From: Elymus sibiricus
Taxonomy: Eukaryota > Streptophyta > Magnoliopsida > Poales > Poaceae
Assembly (NCBI GenBank): GCA_039707655.1
Contig: CM077667.1
Span: forward strand, 545,270,222 to 545,334,221
Direction of reading: 5' to 3'
Length of the DNA: 64,000 nt
The position numbers and the translations under genes are program-made. Shown here in pieces: positions 55,101 to 64,000 of this stretch. The notes under the pieces are model-generated. The model did not search any database. It saw only the letters and a list, made by a program, of their open reading frames with translations, and was not told the origin of the DNA. The first letter of the stretch is position 1; each line of letters opens with the position of its first letter.

Positions 55101-57521
55101 TGTAGGGTAACGCAGCAGAAAAAACAAAAAAATTCCGACCTACGCACCAGCCCAGGACCACTATGGAGACTGCATACAAGGTTTGATCATTTTCGTTACC
55201 GACTCGTAGCGCAGCGGAAGTAGAGTCGATGACGAACGGCGGTGCAGATCCCCGCAGCTAGGATTTACAACCTCCCAACCGCGAGGATGTATACCCTCAT
55301 CTGCCCCGAGGACAGCCCTCCGGGAGGCGGTCGCACAGTCCCCCGGACGGTGTCGCGGACAGCCCTTCGGGAGGACCTTCGAAACTCGGACTGTCACTCG
55401 GACAGCCCTTCGGGAGGACCTCCAAAACTCGGACGGTCACACGGACAACCCTTCGGGAGGCACTCTCGAACTAAGACCGAAACTACGATCTCTCTACAGA
55501 GTTGCACACATACGGTATCATCTATCCGGCAGGGCTTCGCCGTCCAGAACTAGTTCCTGCCGGAACCCAGACAGCCTTTCGGCTCTACGAAACTATTTCG
55601 CTGGGAGGGAGAGAGAATGCCAGATCATGCATGGCTTGTGTATGAGAGTAAGGATGTCTTAGATGGCAGCCCACTCACCTCCTATTTATAGGAAACCCAA
55701 GGGGTAGGGTGGTCTTACAAGAAACCCAAAACCCACATGGAAAGGAGTCCTTCCCAAGGACCTAAAGGTGAAACCAAGGAACAAGTGGGGGCTCCATGGA
55801 GGAGCCCCATTGTGGCCAGCCACCATCTCTTGGGGGCCCCCCCAAGGGGGTTTCTTAGCCCCCAAGCCTTCTAGAAACCTTTTGGGAAAATATCCCAAAA
55901 GGCACTTTTCCATAAATATTCAAAAAGCACTTTCACTATTCACGACGACATTTTTCAGCGTCTGTTCGAACTGAAAATATTCATGTAGGCTTAGAACATT
56001 TCCAGTACCCACCAAAATAATTTTCAATGCCATCCGGAACAATTCTGGTTTAGTGATTTTCATCTGCGAAAAGCATCTGAAGCGGTTTCGGCAGCTCCGG
56101 AACATTTCCGGTTTTCATCCCGGAAAATTCCAGAAAGTTTCCAGAATGATTTTGGCACCCTCCAAGAATTATCAGGCATGTGCCAAAACCAATTTGACTT
56201 TATGGTATCCTCTGAAACAACTTTTCAGTTTCACCGGAACTCATCCGGTGACCTCTCTGCGGAACTTTTCCGCTGTCCGAAACTTTTCCGGTGTCCGAAA
56301 CTTTTTCGGTGTTTTTCTTTTAGACTCCCTGTCTAGTATTCAAAAGATAGATGACCCTTAAGCGTGTGACCCTATAGGTTCGGTGAAGCATAGACATGAC
56401 CCGGAACCCCTTCCGATCAATGATCAACATCGGAGCCGTGGACACCCATATTGACCCCTATACCCACACGAATGAATATTCGAGTGAACCTCCAGTTGCC
56501 GTGTGCTATTCCTGTTGCTTCGCGATATGTTAGAATTATCCGAGGTGAGACACGTTGGCATCACCGTGGATCAACAACTTGTCCACTATGCCAGTTACCT
56601 CGTTGCCGGTATTGTTCTCTTTTCTCGTTCCCGTGTTCCGGCATCCCTGTGATCAAATCACCCTGTGTCTGGCCAAACGATGATGGATACCGTAACACCG
56701 AGAGGGCCCAGAGATATCTCTCCATCGTCGGAGGAGCAAATCCCAATCTTGAGCTATCAAGTTACTTGACATACTTTTCCATGAACCCGTAAGCCGCCGT
56801 AATAGCCACCCATTTACGGATGACGTTTAACAAACCCCAAAGTTCATGAAGCAAGCATGAAGAAACTCGATACTCTCATGGTCTAAGGAATTGTGCAAAC
56901 ATTAACTTCCTGTGTTATTAACCATTAACTTATGACGAATGTATCTCATAGCATAACATCAATCGGGTCGATTCAACACAAGTGTTCTACCAACAATTGT
57001 GCCCTCAAAATTGCCGGCATAGCCATGCCCATGATCAGGAAAACAGGATCATCATGCAATACTTGAGCCAGTCATAGAGGCTTGACTAGGAATACATTTT
57101 ACCGTTTATTATCCCACATGTGCACATGAGTTTCCCTCCAAGCCTCGTTTTATTTGCAGACTCGAGAATCATTGCAGTTATAGCATGGAACATAAACATA
57201 ATTATGAACAGGGAGATAATCAATAACATTTATTATTGCCTCTAGGGCATATCTCCTACAGACTCCCACTTGCACTAGAGTCAATAATCTAGTCAATGCT
57301 AATGCACTTTACACCTATGGCATACTGGTGTACAAAATGCTTCGCTTGTGGTATAGCCTGATGTCCAACGGATCTGATAACTTCAGCTCCGTGTGTAACA
57401 TTGCATATCCTCGCGTTTTCACGCTATCACAAAATTCATATTTTGTCTGGACTTGGCTTTGCATATGTGTGAATCATTGGTCGAAACCTGATTCCTCAGA
57501 CTGAGCTATGGAGCAACTATA
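55101..57521 (-). mobile_element. Copia-type element on the minus strand, interrupted
   Basis: The LTR at 55101-57260 (2160 bp) is the complement of the family LTR. It is followed by 261 bp of interior matching the 3' end of the full-length element (50783-51043), including the PPT. Another element then interrupts it at 57522. The rest must lie beyond the window. Its target duplication should be AGAGC (55096-55100). In a central LTR segment it resembles the fourth element more than the second. Confidence 0.9.
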
Positions 57522-59685
57522 TGTAGGAGATATGCCCTAGAGGCAATAATAAATGTTATTGATTATCTCCCTGTTCATAATTAGGTTTATGTTCCATGCT
57601 ATAACTGCTATGGTTCTCGAGTATGCAATAACCACGAGGCTCGGAGGAAGACTCATATGCACGTGTGGGATAATAAACGGTAAAATGTATTCCTAGTCAA
57701 GCCTCTAGGACTGGCTCAAGTATTGCATGATGATCCTGTTTTCCTGATCATGGGCATGGCTATGCCGGCAATTTTGAGGGCACAATTGTTGGTAGAACAC
57801 TTGTGTTGAATCGACCCAAATTGATGTTATGCTATGAGGTACATTCGTCATAAGTTAATGGTTAATAACACAGAGAAGTTAATGTTTGCATAATTCCTTA
57901 GACCATGAGAGTGTCGAGTTTCTTCATGCTTGCTTCATGAACTTTGGGGTTTGTTAAACGTCATCCGTAAATGGGTGGCTATTACGGCGGCTTACGGGTT
58001 CATGGAAAAGTATGTCAAGGGACTTGATAGCTCAAGATTGGGATTTGCTCCTCCGACGATGGAGAGATATCTCTGGGCCCTCTCGGTGTTACGGTATCCA
58101 TTATCGTCTGGCCAGACACAGGGTGATTTGATCACAGGGAAACCGGAACACGGGAACGAGAAAAGAGAACAATACCGGCAACAAGGTAACTAGCATTGTG
58201 GAAAAGTGTTGATCCACGAGGATGCCGATGTTTCTCACCTCGGGTAATTGTAACATATCGCGAAGCAATAGGAATAGCTCACGGCAACTGGAGGTTCACT
58301 CGAATATTTATTCGTGTGGGTATAGGGATCGATATGGGTGTCCACGGCTCCGATGTTGATCATTGATCGGAAGGGGTTCCGGGTCATGTCTATGCTTCAC
58401 CGAACCTATAGGGTCACACGCTTAAGGGTCATCTATCTGCTGAATACTAGACAGGGAGTCTGAGAGAAAATCACCGAAAAAGTTTCGGACGCCGGAAAAG
58501 TTTCGGACAGCGGAAAAGTTCCGCAGAGAGGTCACCGGATGAGTTCCGGTGAAACTGAAAAGTTGTTTCAGAGGATACCATAAAGTCAAATTGGTTTTGA
58601 CACATGCCTGATAATTCTTGGAGGGTGCCAGAATCATTCTGGTAACTTTCTGGAATTTTCCGGGATGAAAACCGGAAATGTTCCGGAGCTGCCGAAACCG
58701 CTTCAGATGCTTTTCGCAGATTAAATCACTAAACCGGAATTGTTCCGGCTCGCGTTGAAAATTATTTTGGTGGGTACTAGAATTGTTCTAAGCCCACATG
58801 AATATTTTCAGTTCGATCAGACGCTGAAAAATGTCGTCGTGAATAGTGAAAGTGCTTTTTGGGATATTTTTGGAAAGCCACCTTTTGGGGCTTTGCTCCA
58901 AAAGATCTTGGGGATGACATGGATGGATAGGGGCCAATTTTGGGGCCCCACATGAGGGTGTGGCCGGCCACATGGTGGACTCCTTCATGGAGTCCCCCTT
59001 GTTCCTTGGTTTCACCTTTTAGGTCCTTGGGAAGGACTCCTTTCCATGTGGGTTTTGGGTTTTCTTGTAAAACCACCCTACCCCTTGGGTTTCCTATAAA
59101 TAGGAGGTGTGTGGGCTGCCATAAGACACACTCTTGCTCTCATACACAAAGCCATGCATGATCTGGCATTCTTCTCTCCCTCCCAGCGAAATAGTTTCGT
59201 AGAGCCGAAATGCTGTCTGGGTTCCGGCAGGAACTAGTTCTGGACGGCGAAGCCCTGCCGGATAGATGACACCGTATGTGTGCAACTCTGTAGAGAGATC
59301 GTAGTTTCGGTCTTAGTTCGAGAGTGCCTCCCGAAGGGCTGTCCGTGTGACCGTCCGAGTTTTGGAGGTCCTCCCGAAGGGCTGTCCGAGTGACAGTCCG
59401 AGTTTCGGAGGTCCTCCCGAAGGGCTGTCCGCGACACCGTCCGGGGGACTGTGCGACCGCCTCCCGGAGGGCTGTCCGCGGGGCAGATGAGGGTATACAT
59501 CCTCGCGGTTGGGAGGTTGTAAAATCCTAGCTGCGGGGATCTGCACCGCCGATCGTCATCGACTCTACTTCCGCTGCACTACGAGTCGGTAACGAAAATG
59601 ATCAAACCTTGTATGCAGTCTCCATAGTGGTCCTGGGCTGGTGCGTAGGTCGGAAATTTTTTGTTTTCTGCTGCGTTCCCCTACA
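57522..59685 (+). repeat. 5' LTR of the nested Copia element
   Basis: TGTAGGAGATATGCC to CCCCTACA, TATA box at 59095-59102. The segment 58860-59090 differs strongly from the second element's LTR but matches the third, which marks an LTR subfamily. Confidence 0.93.
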
Positions 59686-62439
59686 GTGGCATCAAGAGCC
59701 GTGCTATGCGTAGATGCAGGTTGCGATCTATAATACATAGAGATGTATGGGTGTTGCACAATATAATTAGGTAGTAGATGAGATCTATTGCTGAAAATTA
59801 TTTGTGCGGGTAGCAGATGAAATCTGTTATCCGATCTTCCTGTTGCTTCCCCTGAATTTGTGTAGTCCTGATCTTGACGGCATGGTGGAATCTCACAAAG
59901 TTCTGGCAATCCGCGATCCTTTCATGCTGCTCCTGAGTATGCTGATTGACAGATCAACGAAGTGCTAACAGTTCTTTGGGTTCCACCATAGTTGAGAAAG
60001 ATGGATGTTTCGCAGACGAAAGGGCAATGCAGATATGATCTGCACGGGGGTCACGCGTATGACGAAGTTTAGTATGGGGCTCGAGATTTTATTATCTCGG
60101 GTTTCATACACCCTGGAAAGTTAATCTAGCAACTTGAATTATCATACTTGATGATGGACGTTGGTAGCTTCGGTTTGTTTCGAAACCTTAGAAGCCACGT
60201 AAAACAAGTTTTTGCATGAACCGATTAGAGGCGTCTAACTTGGTTTTGCAGGATGGTTTGCATGTGCATGTGATGTGGTGTAGCAATGCTCATATTAATT
60301 TGATTATGAATGAGATGACTATATGATGTAATTTGATTAACATGACCTGCGTGTCATGATTCGGCATGATGGCTAGAGCCATATGATTGCACTTTAATGA
60401 CCTGTGTGTCAACCTTATGTAATGCACTTATTTTATTAGCTATAGAGATAGCAATATTATTTGGTGCATCGACAAGGTGGTGGCAATCTTCGCGAAGGTG
60501 AACACCAACGCGAATGCCGAAGACGAAGAAATGAAAGACTTCTCCGTCAGAAAGGGCTATACCATATCATGCTATTATGAATTGCCTGAGATGTTTATCC
60601 CTTATGATGCACCCTTTTGATTGCGCGGTAGTCGCTTTTTATTAGGGTGATCTCTCACTTAAATATCAAGTAGTTAGTGTTCTCCCAAGTGTAGCACCGT
60701 CACGGCACCTAACTTTTCGGGGTATCACAGGATCTCCCTGGGTACGAACGAATAGGGATGTGTGAGGCGGGTGAGTTGAGACCTCGCAGCGAGATCACTT
60801 GGTTGTCTTGACGTTCTGGAAGGATCTCCCTGAGCTCGGAACACGCCCATCGAAAGATGAACAAGAGTCACATAGAGATGTGATCGGCAAGTTTGCCTAC
60901 CGATTGAAGTTCGCGCCATCAGTGTTCATCTCGTTCAATGGCGTTGAGTGGATATGCGGATCTTGAATCGCTCACAATCAATTATGAGAGATATTGATTT
61001 GAGTGGGAGCGCACTGTAGAATTAACTTGTTTAATTCTCAGTGCAATTAATTTTGAACACTGTCTAAGTGTGATTTGCATAATAGTTATAGAATAATGGC
61101 TCGCGTTTCCACCTTCCCTTTTAAAATTGAATAGCTGTTAAATATCTGGTTAAAACTTTACGGTTGGTAACGTAATGTGAGGATTGTCCTCAAGAGTGCC
61201 GAGAAGGACTTTGTCCTATCGCATGCTTTCGGTATTCTCCCGCTAATGCTATGGATCATGTGACTCTCGTCCTTCGATCCAAAAGCTAGAATTCCATTTT
61301 CAGTCAAGTGCAATACGTTTGCTTGCATGAGACCCGAACTTCAAAAGTTTGGATAGTTATGTGATATTCATGGAATCTGAAAATCATTTTCAGAGACAGA
61401 CAAAGACTGAAAGATATGAGATATCTAAAGCCATGTTTGTTTGCAAACTATTAGTAAAGGTGTTTACTATGCATTTGACTGATAAGAGAGGGATCCAGGA
61501 GAACGCCTGTCATATGATGAAAGGTGAATAAAACAACAACTTAAAGAGAAAGGAAGTGTCCGAAGGGTGTTAGTAAGACTTTCACGCCTAGGAAGTCCGG
61601 GGCTAACGCCACTCTTAAGTTGGATGCTTCTTCTGAGAGTAGGAGAAATACTAAAAGTTAAACTGTTAGAAGTATAATGGCAAATAAGAAAGAAGACTGG
61701 AATATCCAGCTCATGTATGAATGTCATACAAGTTTTTGATGTATAGAAGGCTGGTCAAAGATATAGTTCTTGGGAATTATGGTTAAACATGTTAATCACT
61801 AATTCTTGGGTATTGTGAGTTGATCACAAAGATACCTGCTTGATTGCATTCTGTTGCAACTCGATGTAAGAACTACTATGGCCTGAAAGACTAGCCAGGA
61901 ATGAGGTTAAGATACACACAGGGAACATAGTAAAATTTACTATGCCTTCCATCGGTGTATTCCCTATGTATTTACTTTCATAATTCATTTTAGAGTTTCA
62001 CACTCTAGCCCTTTGCATAAGGTATCTTGCAAGAAGGTTGTTCATAAGAGAACTTTTGATGTTCGGTGTTATGAATAACATAAGGGCCATACTTTCATTA
62101 TGAATGAGACGTATGTTATGCATATTGATATTAATACATTGCCTCTGTATTTACTTTCATAATTCATTTAGAGTTTCATACACTCTAGCCCTTTGCATAA
62201 GGTATTTTGCAAGAAGGTTATTCATAAGAGAACTTTTGATATTCGGTTTTATGAATAACATGAAGGGCCATGCTTGCATACAGGATGGGATGTATGCTAT
62301 GAATATTGATGGTAATATGATACGTCCATAACACTGACGCTAAATGTCGCAAGACTAAAAGAATACCACACAAGTGTGGCACTGCATTTGGTCACATTGG
62401 AGAAACCCGCATGGAAAATTCCATTATGATGGATTTTGA

Positions 62440-63300
62440 AGTCATTTGATTTTGAATCATCTGACACTTGCAACTTTCCTCTGAAAAGTGAAGTGACTGA
62501 AATACCATTCACATGCCGTAAGGAACGAGCATAGAACATATTGGTGATCATACATTATGATGTGTGTAGTCCAATAAACGTTGTTGCAAGTAGTGGATTT
62601 ATCTATCTGCAGAAATGACTCAAGTAGATATATGGATATTTACTTGATGAGACGTGAGTCTGGATCTTTTGAAATCATTCGAAAGTTTTTCAAAATGAAG
62701 AAGAAAATATTGTAACAAGAAAATTATGTTTCTACAATTCGATTGCAGAAAGGAATATTTGAGTTACAAGTTTAGCGAATGTCTGATGAGTTGTGAAAGG
62801 GGTTTCATAACTTGCACCTCCCGGAACACCACTGCCAGTAGAAAGTCCGTGAAGATGTAATCGAACCATTTATGACATGGTAAGATCAAAGATGACATAA
62901 ATAGATTTGCCATTATCCCTTTTTAAAGTGATGCTTTAGAGACTGCGGCTTTTACACTGAAAAGAGCTCCATCAGGTCTGTTGAAATAACGCCATGGTGT
63001 GGTACGCCCAACCATGTTATATCTTTTCTTAACATTTGGAATATGGGCTTGTGTAAAAGGTTACAAACCTATTCCAAATCAGACAAGTGCTACTTTGTAA
63101 GGTTATCCCAAGTCATTGGGTATTCACCCACCACTATACCGAGGCAAAGGGTTTTGCCGCAAAACGGTATGCTTTTAAAGAGAATAGTTCTTACAAAAGG
63201 TGAGTGGGAGGACAGTGCAACTCGACGAGATAACCAGTATCTTCGTCATCAGGTCAAAGGAAAGGAACCATGGAAGTGATTCCGGAGTTTCCTACTGCGA
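62440..63300 (+). pseudogene. Copia integrase remnant in the nested element
   Basis: The same broken order of integrase pieces as at 48456-49320 (for example KSDKCYF near 63085 and the NQYLRHQVKGKEPWK frame end at 63279). Most lesions are shared with the second element. Confidence 0.7.
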
Positions 63301-64000
63301 CTGATACGGAAGCCTCTACATGAGATGTATGGACTTCGGTCGAACTTGCATCTGAACCGCGTAGGAAAAACTCGTGCAAACCTCTCAGGTGCGCATACGA
63401 GATATTGTTGTTAGACAACAGTATACCTACGATACACAAGGAAGCGTTGATGGGCCCTGACTCCGGAATTGGCTAAATGCCAATACAATCCGAGATAGTT
63501 TCCATATAAGTGGTTCGAGATTAAAATCTTGATACACCTTTCGGAAGACTTAGAGTCTAACGAATATTTATGAAACTATAAACTGATGTGGATAAAATAT
63601 TTTATCCATAAAGCTCGACTTGTTGAAATAACAAGTTCAAGGAGTTGACTACGATGAGGTTGTTTCAACGTAGCGATGCTTAAAGTCGGTTCGGGTTGAA
63701 CTAGCAATTAATACATATTTCAATCATGAGATATGAAACATGGATGACGAAAGGATGTCCATCTGATGGAAATAAAACCTAGGACTTGTATGTGATACAG
63801 TCCAAAGTAATTTGTCGATCCAGAGGATGCTAGTAAGTATGCAAACTTCAGAGTTCCAACGATGGACAGAAGAGAGCAAAGTGGAGTTGGAATCTTCGTT
63901 TTTGATGAAATGGTCAAGGGGGTTTGACTTCATCAAATGGGTATCGAAGATGCTTGTGATTCAAGAAAGTAAGTGGGAGCATAATAATATTTCTAAAAAC

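Larger units (their letters stand above)
57522..64000 (+). mobile_element. Copia-type element nested in the previous one, cut by the window end
   Basis: The LTR is 57522-59685 (2164 bp), then the variant PBS and a decayed interior collinear with the full-length element up to position about 50020 of the latter. The candidate target duplication is CTATA (57517-57521); the other side is not visible. It is younger than the minus-strand element that it interrupts. Confidence 0.92.

Overview
The window is nuclear DNA of a grass, most likely a Triticeae species (wheat, Aegilops or barley type). The support is the transposon content: CACTA termini built from CCCGGTT-type subterminal repeats, CTCCCTC-type Stowaway MITEs, grass Helitron ends, a Reina-like Ty3/gypsy element, and Copia-like LTRs that carry the GCCCTAGAGGCAATAATAAA signature of the BARE/WIS/Angela lineage. 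Nothing looks bacterial, organellar or viral. The only ordinary host gene I can support is a two-exon F-box/LRR gene (10038-10980, + strand). Almost everything else is transposable elements, nested or abutting.

Layout. 1-5854: a 5.5 kb Ty3/gypsy element (- strand) with 328-bp LTRs that differ at one base by eye, a 5-bp target duplication, PBS and PPT, but a broken pol. 5855-9700: GC-rich gene-like flank, an AT-rich tract, a 52-bp minisatellite and a GC-rich repeat. 9711-10980: a short duplication, one copy of which took a Stowaway MITE, then the F-box gene. 11000-16500: small repeats, a CACTA terminus, three MITEs and the end of a small LTR element. 16813-25941: two Helitrons of one family joined 5' end to 3' end with no spacer. 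The first has captured fragments of a receptor kinase gene, a type-B response regulator gene and at least one unknown gene. 25942-32497: a Tourist MITE, a decayed PIF/Harbinger element and a GC-rich retroposon with a 16-bp target duplication.

32498 to the end: an old direct (tandem-type) duplication whose two copies took different insertions. Copy A holds a complete 7864-bp CACTA element (TSD ATC) and a small MITE. Copy B holds a full-length 9.6-kb Copia element (TSD CCACC), a 419-bp MITE (10-bp TSD) and a further Copia element on the minus strand, which itself holds a fourth Copia element running off the window. Each copy acts as the empty site for the insertions in the other, so most boundaries can be read exactly.

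The most interesting unit is the CACTA element. I see no transposase in it, but it carries two accessory genes whose splice sites and frames join cleanly: a 4-exon gene for a 316-aa B3-like protein, and a 2-exon gene for a 217-aa DnaQ/WRN-type 3'-5' exonuclease transcribed inward from the right terminus. A third gene is frameshifted, and there is an internal array of 338-bp repeats. I had no search tools, so family names rest on recognised motifs, and divergence figures are counts by eye.
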